Assembly: GCA_021030905.1 (NCBI GenBank)
Contig: JAGFMI010000007.1
Span: 682,001-746,000, forward strand
Reading direction: 5' to 3'
DNA: 64,000 nucleotides
Source: Pyrenula massariospora
Lineage: Eukaryota; Ascomycota; Eurotiomycetes; Pyrenulales; Pyrenulaceae
Shown here one piece after another: positions 1-12,265 of the stretch (positions within the stretch are counted from its first letter, which is position 1; every line of letters begins with the position of its first letter). The position numbers were made by a program, and so were the translations under genes. The notes under the pieces were generated by a model. The model did not search any database. It was not told the origin of the DNA and saw only the letters and a list, made by a program, of their open reading frames with translations.

Positions 1-565
1 TGTTGCCATCCTGAATGAGATCCTCAAGTCTTTCCCCAAGTCTTTCCATTATCACATCATGGTTGTGCCTGCATATCTGTCATTGATAAATTCTTTCGCA
101 TGCCTGACATTTGATTGCATCTTACGCCTGGAGACAGCCGAAGCTGATCTGGATACTCTGGATGTGGGTATCGATGTTGCGGTCAAATCTTTCCACCACC
201 CGATTGATCTTGTTCAGGCGCCTCGCTAGCAATGCCTTGCGTAGACTCTCAAATCTTGCCGTGTCTTGCAGGCCCTCCAGATCTTTCTCAAAACCCATTA
301 AGGTCGTTCCACATTTTTCAACAGAGGTCCCAATCTGACCCCAAATCCGGTCTTCTTCCGCGTCGCCGACAGCGAGCCGTCTAGAGTTCTTGCTCTTCTG
401 GATGTTTGAGAGAATGCCATAAAGGTTCTCTACTTTCTGTTTGAGATACTGGGCTTCACTGTCTGCGTCCTTAGCCTCAGTGACGAGGCGGGAGAGACCT
501 TCGCAAACACGGGCGGCGATGTCAACGCAACCGAGAGCTGCCGCTACGCTTTCGAATCCTGACAT
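1..565 (-). CDS. Fungal NLR/STAND-type N-terminal domain protein, 3' part outside window
   Basis: Starts at ATG 565-563. The first exon (565-126) encodes an alpha-helical domain opening MSGFESVAAALGCVDIAAR, typical of the N-terminal 'fungal N' / Helo-like / SesA-like domains found at the front of fungal NLR (STAND) proteins and of related short proteins. The frame seems to stop at 122, but a GTAAGA donor at 125 and an acceptor ending at 69 give a 57-base intron. The downstream frame then stays open to the window edge with an amphipathic IMERLGERLEDLIQ stretch, so the gene is partial here rather than short. Such domains act in self-recognition, incompatibility or cell-death signalling in characterised cases; which effector or repeat domains follow cannot be seen. 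The domain class is fairly sure, the function is not. Confidence 0.6.
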
Positions 566-3500
566 GGTAATCAGTGGATGCTTTCGAGATTTGAAGGTTG
601 TATATTTGTAGCATGGGCTCGAGATGTATGGCTCACAGTAGAATCGAGAGTCGTCTAAGACTTCATTAGCTTCAACTACACTTGAATTTGATAGACGTCA
701 GCTGCTCCTGCGGGGAACGATGAAACTTGAGAGAATCAGTGCTTCGCCTAGAACATCCGCCGAGCCAGCGTAATCCATGCCCGAGGGCCTCCGCACGATG
801 CAGTCGTGGCGCGATTGGGGGCGTAAAGCTCCCGAGCTCAAGGCGGCAGGCCACAGCACCTTCTGAGGCTTCAAGGCTTAGGTGCTACATTTCCATGAAG
901 CAAATGGAAGCTACGAGGTTCCTTACGAATCATCACTGACGGCTTTTCTTCGTTGTCTTGCTTTTTGGCTTCTTAGACAGCCGCGACAGCAAGCAGCCAC
1001 GTCAGACAGCCGCTGCCAAGCCTATTTCTTGGCATGTACCTCTACAAACAAACTAACACGTAGAAAGACGGAGTGGTGAAAAAGCACAACCTTAATTACT
1101 TTCAAATCTAACGCCGCTGATACAATTAAGAATGTCTCCCTAGTAATGCGAACCATGTGTGCCTTACAATCAATGAGAGCCGCAGAAATGCTGTCTTCCA
1201 CGAGTGAGAGTGAATGATCAGGTAAACCCCGGACGAAGATGTGCTCCAGGGGGCAAAAGCCAGGGTTTGGCAACAACAGCCATTTTTCTGACAGGCGGCT
1301 GCTCCGAGGCGCTTGCTCTCAAACCAGGTGGTCGGTGCGTTACGCGCTAGAAAACCCTCGAGCGAGCTTATACGATAAACAATGAGGCTTCTTCTTGCTT
1401 ACCCTGCAGGACCTTCCCTTAACTGTACCTCAAATATTCATTCCACCCTTCTAATAGCTAGAGGCGCAAACCTATACAGCTTTAGATGTGTATCAGGCGG
1501 TATGATGTTAATACTCAAGATAGGTAAGCAGAGCGGGTAGAACTAAACTCATGGTGCCGAGGATGACAGGGGAAAATGTCACTATGCTCTGTAATTGGGA
1601 ACGCTGAAACCCTTGAACAGGCTTGCTTCTAAAGATCACCTAGTTGCAACAACTCACTAGCTACTCTAAGAAGATTTTCGCTTTTTGTCATCGAAATTCA
1701 GCATCTTTCCCCGAAACCTTCGATAACAGCTGCTCCAGCTACTTTGGTCAAATTCCACATTAGAGGAGAAAGATTTCCATGAGATTTTGTTAAATAACAT
1801 TCCCGTAATAGAGGGTGATAGAATACGGTCATCTTCGATGCTTGTCTTGCTATGTTCGAGTTTAAATGTGGGATTTAGTTCCCTCTGTTGAGACGCTGCT
1901 TGTTTACGACGAGTTCTTTTTATTCGTGCCCATTTACCTGAGAATGCTTTGTTGCAATGCTGCGCTGAAGATTTCAGCGTCGAATACGGTTTCGATATTC
2001 AAGCTCAACCACCTGGCGAGAATGACTGAGCCGGGCAAAAATTCGGGATGATCCCCAATCTGACCGATATCTTGTATGAGGTCGCGCCAATCCACACGAT
2101 GAAATCAGCTAACTGCCAAATATAGTCACCAAAATGCCACTTTAAGTTCATGAAATATAAGCCCACGTCGGGGAGTAGTGCAAGATATTCTCCCCCCTCG
2201 ATCTTAAAGTGACCTCCCAGGATACGAGGACCAACTTTACGTTTACGAGGGAGCAATGGGTGGTAGATCAGCTAGCCTACGATCGTCGAGATATTGCCCT
2301 TTGGCTTGCCCTAGTTACCCAGAAGGTTACGCTTTGAGAACCGAATGACAAATGGAGACCGATGCAACATCCTTAATCGCCGATGGTCCGGTCTAGAACC
2401 GATTCTTGCATGACGTCTGACATGGATGAACACTTGACGTTGCTCATATAAGCTACTGCTCAAAGGACTTTCACGTGGAAGCAGGGCCAGCCAGCAGGTT
2501 AGATCTTGCAGGGCGTGAAAGTCTTATGCATAGGCTACATCAGGGTCGATGGGTCGTTGGGAGCCTGCAGCCAAGGATTTTGGCAGGCACCCTAATGCTT
2601 CAAATCCCACACATGTCTCCCGGTCTCGGTATATCTAATACAAATGACCATACCTTACGGAACCAAGTGATTGGTGTTTGGCTGCCATGCTGGGCTAGAG
2701 CTTGCCTCAACCGGTGATTACAGAGGTCCGCAGGAGGGCACCTCTACGCGGATGCCGTGCCACGGTCTTTCGTCCTGCAAATCACCTGCAAGGCATTCCG
2801 AATGATTGTCGTTTGGGCTATGAATGAGACAATGTAGTAGCTTCGGAGAGCCTTTTTCCAGGCAAGCGCCGAAAATGCGGAGTTGTAGCGTTGATTATCG
2901 CCATCCAGCATAAAAGGACAGCACCTGCTGAACAATTTCAAAAATCAAATGCCTACGTGGAGAGCCTGGAAGAACAACTCGGTCAGGCAACTGATCACCA
3001 TGCCAATACCCTTCTCCTCATGACTTAATCGATCGATCCTGTGCGTGGACGCTTCTCAATAGCTCAACCCACACGTGGCGAACCATAAAGTCATTTCTGA
3101 CCAATCTCTACCCGAAAGACAGTGGAGGGACAGAATGTCCGGAGTAGAGACTCCATTCGAAACTCTACTTCCGGTCGGTTAGTTTCCTACTTGCTACATT
3201 CGACCAAAATGATGGATCTACAATGATGGATCTACAAATTATCTACCTAGTTCGGCCAGTCTCTCTCTAAGCGAAGTGGTTAACATGGCCACCAGCTATA
3301 TCGCCAAAACAATACGTCATTACTAACAAAGATTATAGACTCATAGAGATCTTGCACCTTGAACAGATGGCTTGAAAGTGTCGTTCAAATACTCAAACAT
3401 GTTTTGCAATGAATCTGTTGAATACGAAAGCGAAGTAATTGCTATACACCATGCACAGAACCCCCGTCGGTTATTCATTGATCCATATGACATGGATGGT

Positions 3501-3872
3501 GGAACTTGCGTGTGATCGCCATCTACCTCTTCGGAATTTGGGATAGGCATTGTTTAGGGTGAAGTACAAGCTTGCAGTCCTCCCAAAAACGGCATGGATT
3601 ACATCAGTGTCGAAAGAAATGGCGGAGATTTTACGGGAGACTAGCGTGACTACAACTATGCCGCAGATTCTACGCTAAAACTTCTTTCTATTGAGAAGGA
3701 TATTATCGTCAAGTTGACAAGAAATTGGAACAAGAGCGAAGACACTCTAATAGCGGTGTGCTGACCCCAATGCTATAGACTATCCCACGGCCGACGACAC
3801 TAGCTCTGTTTATCATGCTATTTTCCTCACGCCGGCGCGAAGAGAGCGTTTCCGAATGCCAAAGCAGCCATC
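566..3872. other. Gene-poor stretch with a possible decayed transcription-factor fragment
   Basis: No intact gene recognised over 3.3 kb; all open frames are short and lack family motifs. At 2862-3028 (+) one frame carries basic residues CKRRKC, then QHKRTAPAEQFQ and NAYVESLEEQLGQA before a stop at 3026-3028. That last string resembles the coiled-coil linker that follows a Zn2Cys6 DNA-binding domain, but the cysteine spacing is not canonical, so at best this is a relic. A perfect 14-base tandem duplication lies at 208-235 past position 3000 (3208-3235). Confidence 0.4.
3208..3235. repeat. Perfect 14-base tandem duplication
   Basis: AATGATGGATCTAC occurs twice head to tail. Too short to assign to any element; it probably arose by slippage. 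Confidence 0.8.
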
Positions 3873-4936
3873 TCAGCCCACAATCTCACTCTCGATGGCC
3901 GTTTTCTGGATGATTTCAGCCATCTTCTTCGTTTCTCCCAACTTCATTGGGATCTCATGTGCGGCACCGTGTTGGTACGTATGACGAAGACTTGGTTCAC
4001 ACATATTCTCCAACAAAATGCTTTCATCTAACCAATGGTCCTTGCCTTTGGCACCATAGATGTGTGCAGTTGGGACCTGGATGCGCTCGGCGTCGATAGT
4101 TGGCCACCACCAACGAACATGAAACCTATTGGCTTCTGCTTCCGGACCTGGCGATCCAGTATCTCCGTTCATAGGTCCCTCAGCGGCTTTGCTTGCAGTC
4201 CCGTTGGTATGGCGTCGAGAAGCCTTTGCATCATCCTCGAGCAAAGGTTTTGTCGTACCTTCTTTGCCGAGATAGTGGTTGAGATCAACATTTCGATAAT
4301 TGTTGGTAACATCCCAGCCGATGTCTTCACTTCTTGAAAGAGGAGCGGTCCCGGAAATGAAGACGGCGAACCGGAATAGCGGTGCTACAAACGGGTGCTC
4401 AATTTGATGGTGGAGTATCACTAACCGGCTGCTGTCAGCTTGAGTAGACAAGAACAAGGTGGGAGCTCCTAACAAGAACACAGCAATGCAGCACCCTGTA
4501 TGTTCCCCAATTAGCTCATTGAACTCAATCTGCAAAGGGCAAGGTCATCACGTGCCTGGCTAAAAGCCAAGACCCCATCAAATGGTCCTGCGGAGTTGTC
4601 AGCGCGGCGGACACAACATACGGATAGTCCGCCAACCTTCATCTTCGATGATATCCAGAATTGCCTCATGCGCTCGAGCAACATACGCAGTATAGAAGTG
4701 GGAATAATGACAATAGTAGGGACCAGAGAAAATGTCACCTATGCCTGGGGCAGCATCACATTCTTCGGCCCCATCAAAAAAGGTGTAATCCCAGTGAGAC
4801 GGCAAAGCATTACGCAGAGCTGCGGTAAGGGCTTCATAAATTGAGGCATTCAGCCCAATACTGGACACTCCATTCAGGACGAAGGCGCCGATGAAGAAAG
4901 GGATGGAACTTACCCGTGAAGGCACAGAACGCGCAT
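3873..4936 (-). CDS. FSH1/LovG-like serine hydrolase (alpha/beta hydrolase), candidate polyketide-release enzyme
   Basis: Four exons on the minus strand: 4936-4914, 4860-4637, 4587-4552 and 4438-3873, giving 282 residues. It opens with MRVLCLHG, the usual FSH1-family (PF03959) start, followed by the APGIGDIF-GPYY block, PFDGVLAFSQ around the nucleophile (Ser92), FRFAVFISG, VPTAHIYGAK and the catalytic-His block HGAAHEIP (His about 255). The family includes yeast Fsh1 and LovG, the thioesterase that releases the LovB polyketide. Its place 7 kb from a PKS without a release domain suggests the same job here. Odd points: the usual GxSxG elbow reads A-F-S-Q-A, and the third intron (4551-4439, 113 bases) is the only way I found to keep frame, so residues just after Ser92 are the least certain part. 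It could alternatively be a decaying copy. Confidence 0.7.
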
Positions 4937-7807
4937 ATTGAAAAACGTCTGACTGACCTTTGATTCTGGCTGACCATCTGGATCAAAAAAGAGAAATAGT
5001 GGCTTGGTGGTGGACTGCGATTCAGAACATGCTTGAACAGCACGTGCGGCAAGATATCTAAGCGAGTTCCTCAGGATTCACAACTACATCTCTACGGAGA
5101 GACCGATGATCGATGCTTCTGGTCCAAAGTGGGCTATGCATTCGCCAGTCGACATTGAACCCGGCCCTGAGCTTCTCAAACATGCTGCTCTTGCATTCGC
5201 GAAGTGTGCATCAAGCAAACCCTGCTCATGGACGTAATGGCCTCGCTGTGACGTATCTTCCCACATCTGTCGAGATGTCTCATCCAGATATCAGAGAAAT
5301 ACGGATCTGCAGTCAGCTGGTTCCCCGGGCGGATCCTGTAGCAGGAAATTACACAGTCAGGAGGCACCACCGTTATCGACAGGATGTATGCTGGTCAACA
5401 TCCTGCACCGCCGTTCGTGTCAACGCCTGACCCTAGGGGCGGCCAACGCATTGGTCATGTACGGTCTGTACCATACGGTAATCTTGCGTAACGCTTCATT
5501 GAGTTCAGCGATCCCAATGATGCTGCAGTTACCTCGCTGTAGCGCAGCATGGGTTCGAGGTCGTCATCCACGCCGTACCCACAAAACCGTCCGTGCACGC
5601 ACAGGTGTCTGCCAAGGTCTGTGCTCTTGGCAGGGAGGATGTTGCTTCATTGGGATCACTGATATCATGGGCGTGACTGGAGCGGGTGGATTCGGGAGCC
5701 CGAAGGCCTCGGGCCGAGCCCCCCGCTCCAGACCAGGCTTTTGACGTTTGCGGCTGACTTCCCTGTATTGGCCACAACGTGCAGCTCGGAACTTCTGCGC
5801 TGGCCGCCAGCAAATAAGACTATTCCTATTTCGGACATCCGGCCTTCCACCTTGGTCCATTCCTTGACCGTGCTGAACCGAGGACGGCTGAGAACTGTCA
5901 CAGTGTGTCTTCATTAGGCATGGTCATGGATGCTCACCCAGGATCATGCATGTTGCATGCTGATTGCATGCAGATTGCATGGCCTGTCGACCACGCATGT
6001 GGGTCCGCACAGACGTTCTCCCCAACACGGCCGAATAGTGATTTTACAGGCAACAACATCCTGATAAAGCTTGTTCCATGTCTTTCTCCAGCGGTTGTCT
6101 AAAGCAGCATCGGTTTGTTGCCCACAATTTCCATCTTCGACTCAGGGTTTCCGTCGCTTAAAACAAACTTTTGCGCTGTGTTCCTTCTTTAGCTCTCGCG
6201 AGAAAATGGTTGGAAGAGATTGCACAAGATGCTCAGAACCGAGCTAGCACGAGAGAGTGCACTAACGGACACTCTCCCGCCTTCTACCGTTAACGATCCT
6301 TATCGCCATGTGTCATCTCTTCGGCCCCTGAGGCCATTTCGCTGCCCCTGCCGTCCTGTTTCGGCTGAATCCTGCCTCTTTGCGGTCGTTTCCCTATCTC
6401 CTCGCATCAGAAACAAGACTGGTAAGGCTCCGGGACCTTCCTCATGGAGACTTGGAGAGTAGTCTGGCTGATCGTTAGGCACCGAAAATTTTTCTACCTT
6501 CGGGCTTATTCCGCCGTCCTCCCATACCCAGGAAGGCTCATGGCACTAGAACCATAATTGCCATGGCAAATTATGACTGCATAAGTCATGCTCGCATCCT
6601 AGTTCCGCGTGGGACTGACACCTCCAACCAGGATCCTGAACGCCGTGGGGTCAGAGGCAGTCGACCAAATCTCCACAGGCCATGCTGGAGAGGAGGCCTG
6701 GATTTTATTGTCTCGTGGCGCGCGGTTATCTAATTTTGGGATGTGAATCAGTGACGAATCAAGATACCTCACGCCAATATATTATGGAAGAGTCTATTTT
6801 GCATCTTGCTGCTAGTTTTCCCCTTTTCGCCTCTCTCAAGCTTGGGGATGCTGGACAATCGGCGATAATGACATGCGCTAAAGTCGAAGCGACAGTGGCA
6901 ATTCCAACTAAAACGCTACCGCGTCTCTGTTACCCTCAATGTGGCCTATCCAATCAAGAATATTATCATTATCAGGCCGCCACAAGAGCATACGTCGCAG
7001 CACAGTATAGAGGATCTTAAGGAGTACACTAGGCCATTCCCAACGATTCGGGGCCCTGTCCCTAACCCAGGTTCTGATAGCACTTTTGTCTAACTTGTTT
7101 GAATCTAGGGAACGACATTGTCGTCTGCACGTGTCAAAGGTTAGGAATAGTCGACGAAAAAGCTACTAAGCACCTCCGTCTACGTCACTGAGCATTGTAT
7201 CATACCTTCTGGACATTGCACCATACCTTCTTTTGAGATCTCGCTCGGTTTTCAGTGCACATACACCTAGAATATGCGGTCGATAAGTATCAGCTCGCAG
7301 TATGTTATTTTTGGCACCAGCTCGCTGGTTCGCCAAGTTCTAGCGCAAATCCACCAAGCGAACCTGCAATACTTCGACAACCATCGTGCATGTCAGAAGA
7401 AGCTTCTATGGAACTCACCGAACACATCTGCAGAAGTTGCTCGCCTCGGATTTTTGATTTGAGAGGCAAAAAGCGAGGAAATCCGACGCTGTGCGCCAAG
7501 ATTCCTTTCCACGCGCTATAGATCACGCGGTAAAACATCGAACCATCGTTCCGCATCGGAGAAAGTCCCAGTACGCGAGGTAACCATGTCTCATTCGGCA
7601 AAACACACCTCATAGGCCTGAAGGATTTCTCCAAGGTAACCGGACCCGCTGCGCAGATCCTACTGTCTGTGCGCAGCTTTGATAAGGTTACACAGATCAT
7701 TACCTCCAATGTCTAGGTGACAGTGTGCCGCCTCTAGACTTGAACGATAGATTGGATAGCTGTCTAGATGTCACTACCCGGATGACTATAGCGGCAAGCG
7801 CTCATGT
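4937..7807. other. Intergenic region between hydrolase and MFS genes; no intact gene seen
   Basis: 2.9 kb with only short frames. Both strands were scanned for P450 haem-binding, FAD/NAD fold and zinc-cluster motifs and none was convincing. A frame near 5540-5680 (+) reads GFEVVIHAV, weakly reminiscent of a dehydrogenase nucleotide-binding fold, but it is bounded by stops. Three 11-base near-repeats beginning TTGCATG lie at 5953-5985 and a degenerate direct repeat ending CATACCTTCT lies at about 7192-7231. A vanished cluster gene is possible but not shown. Confidence 0.4.
5953..5985. repeat. Three 11-base near-repeats beginning TTGCATG
   Basis: Units at 5953, 5964 and 5975 begin TTGCATG and a fourth TGCAT lies at 5947. 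The 11-base period is close to one helical turn. It could be a protein-binding array or simple slippage. Confidence 0.7.
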
Positions 7808-10066
7808 TCAATGGTGCCCTCGGACAATTGCATCTGCTTCATCTGGTGGGATGCGGCCATTCACAACAGCCTCGCCCATCTCCATCCTCTTTTGAATGCT
7901 GACTGGGTGCTTATTGAATGCTCCAAGACTGAACACAGCGCAGGCGACGCCGATGTACATGCAGATCCTGAACTGGTCTCTGAAAGCATGAGCAAACGCA
8001 TGTTGTACAGCCTCTTGTTTTCTTGCTGTCAATTCCGGGATTGTGTTCAGTGTTTGGCGCAGAGCTCTAAGCTCGACTGGTGTTAATACCGTTCCCAGAT
8101 CGGTCCCGAAGCGCACATTGAGAGCAATAGTACTGCACGCAAGCCCAATTGCACCTCCAAGAATGCGAGCTTGATTCACAATTCCAGCTGCAAGAGCTTG
8201 AACGAGTCAGTGCCAACTGCTGGCTAGGATGTATTCTCAAAACTCACAATAGTCTTCAAAATTTGAATTGATAGCCGCTTCAATCGCTGTCCCCGACAAT
8301 ATTGCCCCTAGGCCGAAACCGAATAAGACTTGATACCCATACAGTCTGATGTCTTGTCCTCTATCATCCGACACCGTGGACATCAATCCTGATCCTACGA
8401 TCAACAGACAGCTGGCGGTGAAAAGGGCGTAGAAGTTGAAATTTCGTTTCACTGAAATAACGCCATTTAGCGTCGAGCCTATCGCGCTTGCCACCAAGAA
8501 AGGCATAAGGCGAAGGCCAGCATTGAGCGAGGAAGTTTTATCAACGATCTGGAATCTCTCGGGGATTGCAACAATCGCTAGGAAAAGCGGGAATCCCGAG
8601 AGCACGGTCATTCTTGTTTGCGTCAGTGCTCGAGTTCAGAGCCTCACAATGGTATCTCTCACATGAAAGCGGCCGACACATTACGAATCCTAACTAGCCG
8701 AAATGGAAACAAAGGCGCGATATTGGTTTGCTTCCAACGTTTTTCTCGATGAATTGTCCAAAGTATCAATCCAGCACAGCAGAGTCCAGATAGCGAAAGG
8801 GTTGTAATGACCAAAGGCGAGTTCCATGCATAGACTGCAGAACCACCGCTTTGCAGTCCGACAGTCAGGAACACAGATGCAGCAGCCAGCAGGCCAACGC
8901 CTTGGTAGTCAAAGTACTTGAGATGTCTCAGCATGGCATACCCATCGCGCCGGCCTCCAAGATGAACAACGCCCTTTGATGGCCACGAGATAACAAGGGT
9001 CGCGAGTATCAAACCTCCAAAGGGTACATTGAAGAAAAAAATCCATCTCCAGGTTGTTCTTGAGGATATGACACCTCCAAGTACGGGACCTAGGACAGAG
9101 GATACCGCGAAGATGGCTCCTTGAGCGCCAGTCATAAGCTTTCACATAAATCAGTTGGCTTCAGAGTTCGCGGGAAATTTAGCGACGACAGACCGCGAAG
9201 TATTCATTTGGTGTGACTTCCGGTATCACTAGGCTTTTCGTCAGCGTCGCTTTTGGTTGGGACAACGTCTTGACCTAGATTTCCAAGAGAATAAAGCTAT
9301 GAAACTCAATCGTAAGTAATTTTGCATGAGTTTGATATTTCTGAGTCTTACTCCACAACCGCCAACTCCCTGCAAGGCTCGGAAAGCGATGAGCTGATTC
9401 ATAGACTGTGCTAACCCACATGCCAACGAGAAGGCAGTGAAAATGGCCCATGCTGCTAGAAAACACTGCGAAACCTTAGTGCTGGCTATTATAAAAAGCT
9501 GTGGTAGTGAGAGCTGACCGTTTTGCGTCCAAATATGTCACCTAGCTTAGCCCATATGATTGAAAAAGCTGGAACGGTCAATCATGTGCCAACCAGAAAG
9601 CGAAGAAAATACCCATGTATGACAAAAGGTAGCTTAATACGGTCCATATTGTCTGCGAAGGGGTGAGCATAGTCCCCGTGACCATTGGCTGGTCGTTTAC
9701 CGTCACAAAATCGTTGAAATATGAACCAATGGTAACGAGCGCTGTCGACACAATCGAAGCATCAACGGTACTGAAGAGCAAACCGAGGCATAAACTTAAA
9801 GCTTTTGTTAAAGAACAACACCAAGATCAAGTGACTAGAGACACGTACCAAGTTTCTACGACCACGAGCCGCCAACCTTTCAGCTTCTGAGCAGGGGCGA
9901 CGACTATACTCGGACCTATGACAGCAGGGGTGGGGGAAGAAGACGCATCTCTGGGTGAAGCCGCACGTTTCTCGGGCGACTCTGGGGTGAAGCCCAACAG
10001 AATTTCACCATTGCCCAGAGCGATGGCATCAGTCATCCTAGAACTCTCGTCTGTTGAGCTGTCCAT
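7808..10066 (-). CDS. MFS transporter, DHA2 (14-TM drug:H+ antiporter) type
   Basis: Nine exons on the minus strand (10066-9849, 9794-9707, 9652-9613, 9568-9519, 9465-9352, 9268-9194, 9138-8663, 8612-8248, 8187-7808) add up to 601 residues. After a charged cytosolic N-terminus comes TM1 with LLFSTVDASIVSTAL, then WAKLGDIFGRKT (the loop 2-3 motif A), LIAFRALQGVGG (motif B region) and VSSVLGPVLGGVI (the antiporter motif C region). More helices follow, ending near NKHPVSIQKR. This matches plasma-membrane exporters that often sit in fungal toxin and polyketide clusters. It is divergent from the PKS with 2.2 kb between the starts, so it is a natural candidate exporter or self-protection pump for the product. 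Exon 6 (9268-9194) and the in-frame 54-base intron 9706-9653 are the less certain boundaries. Confidence 0.85.
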
Positions 10067-12265
10067 TTGAACATCTGTGAAGAAGCGGTAGATCGAGGCT
10101 CGGGGGTCAGAGAGTGTGAGGTATCAAGTACTCTAGCTTCAAGGCAAGACTCGAGGCTACTTGCAACGTGTGAGTAGAAGCTGAGTGGGAGTGTCCTGTC
10201 TGGGATGATCTTGCCGGTCACTGTCACTTAAGCGAGCACTCGAAATAGAGAGAAGATGTATCGCTCGCTATACTAGGAAGTCGTCGGCCAAATGCGTAAA
10301 AGATGGAGGGTATGCGGACACGGATAGATATCTTTTTGCGGCAATTGAATGGGATGCATCTACTACACGTATCCTAACGTGGCGAGACAGTTCATGTCTG
10401 CAGCTCGTCTCTGGAAATGCAGCCTCGATCGCATGCCACCGTCCAACCGAGGCGCACGACAGGTCTGGGCATCCAGATAGGGACTTGAAATACAATGGAG
10501 AATTCAAAAAGTACGGTAAATTAGACATTGCATTCATCAGCCGTCTGGCAAGCGAGCCAGCCCTGCTCTTCTCCCGTATTGTCAGGTTACGTTTCGAAAC
10601 ATGAGGATCAACTTAGCGAGGTTGGACGGTACTGATGCGCCACACCTAGAAGCTTCATTTAACAGCCGCTCTTATGCTTTATGATATTCATCCAGAAGGC
10701 CCAACAAACGGAAGCGAGCTTCTCCGGACCTCTGAATTCCCGGCATTCATGCAGGGCCAATGCAACGAGGCGGTCATGGGCGACTATCACTTGATTCTTG
10801 GCAATGTAGTCCTTGCCAATCACCTTTGGTACCTGAGGGCGCGAACGAATCGGTCAAGAAGCGCATGACGAGCTGAGCGAAAGGCGCCTCTCCGAAGGTT
10901 CCGACAGCTGTAACGACGCATCCTAGCCGAACCACTGCAGTTTGAGAGTCGGCAACCTGACCTTTGGAGTAAGCTGTGCCGGCCTGCATATCACCGCCGC
11001 AGAAGGTTCATGGAAATTCTGGGTGCTGGGGTGGGTTGGGATAGGATGTGCACGCGTCGTGCCCTATTCCCTTTCCGGGCTAGCGGTGGCTTTTCCGTCA
11101 GCCTGAGGCGTCGCGGGCGTTGCAGAAAACAACCACGGCACCCACACCTCGATAACGAGTCTTACTTGGACCTCATGTCGTGTCGCCCAACGGGTTGTAT
11201 ACTGACGTCTACCGCTATAGAGTGGCCGAGCTTTGGCCTGCGAGAATTGCCGGGCTGACATCCGTGGTCGCGTCACCGTATTCAGTCACGTATCCGCTGA
11301 TCTGCTGGTGCGACATCTGTTGCAGCTCAGCCTACACGTCCGACTGCTGGGTTCCCTGGCTCCTGCATCCTGCTGTGTCATGACCGGGCTCTTCCGAGCT
11401 GTGGGGGATCCACGGGGTTTTGCAAGGGTATCCTGTGCACGTGTCCTATTTGGCATGTGAAGCGGCTATCCTGGTTGATAAGAAACCGTGAGGATGTCTC
11501 AACCTCTTCTCGCTAACAGTCTGCATAGCAACCGAGGTTGACAAGAGGCAACAAGAATGAACCCAGCAGTTCAGGTCTGTGTCGCTAATAGATGACAGAG
11601 ATTTCAATACGCCCTTTTACTGTGCCGCATATACGATCGATGGCAGCATCAAATAGTTTACGCATGGCGCCGCATAGCTGCTCTCGGCTCCTTCATAGCC
11701 TTTCTCAATTTATTATCAGCTTGGCTTCTGAGAGGTCCAAATCTCCGGCGGGTAGATATCACGTTGATCCAGCCTTCAATCGGTGCGCTATTTCCAAAAC
11801 GCGAGGCTCACATCTGCTCGGGATTTCCATTCCTAGTCATTTGGGAGATTACTGTTCCATAAAAAGCTCTATCATCGCTGCAAGCCTCAATCTAAGTTGC
11901 ATGATACCTACAGCCACGTGGTCATACATGCCTCCTTGTACCTCCTGGAAAGTCAATACAACCGATAGTGAAGCGCCGGTGGCCCTGTCAACCACAAGCG
12001 GCTACGTGACTCCAAACTATTTAGCGATGATTGGCTCGAAGAAGAAAGGTCAGAGCCAGAAGCTGGCAAGCTTCCCTGAATGGGTGTCTGTCGAGATGTT
12101 TCTGAGAATTTGATAAGAAGTGCATGAGAGTGCATTTACCTCTGAGCAATGAGAGTAGGTAGTTGTGGATCCAGATAATCTGGGACACGCAGTTCTATCT
12201 TCATCTGCGACTCCCCTGTGATATTCCGTTGAAAGTTTCTATCGATCCTTTTGTTGAGCTTCACT
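10067..12265. promoter_or_regulatory. Divergent intergenic region between MFS transporter and PKS
   Basis: 2.2 kb separates the divergent start codons and must hold both promoters. Several short frames occur, including a 173-codon one at 11592-12113 (+) rich in Ser, but none shows a domain or a convincing exon structure. On the minus strand near 11845-11999 a frame reads VVDRATGASLSVVLTFQEVQ; I could not identify it. No operator motif can be named with confidence. Confidence 0.35.

Noticed and set aside
5529-5914. Overlapping 78-118-codon frames on both strands, one with a weak dehydrogenase-like GFEVVIHAV string
   Set aside because: Interrupted by stops on all sides and no second motif of any dehydrogenase family; could be a decayed gene but not supportable.
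10774-10989. Minus-strand 71-codon frame with protein-like composition
   Set aside because: No family recognised, no supporting neighbouring exon found.
11592-12113. 173-codon frame upstream of the PKS
   Set aside because: Ser/Thr-rich, no motif, and it lies where the PKS promoter should be; no exon structure supports it.
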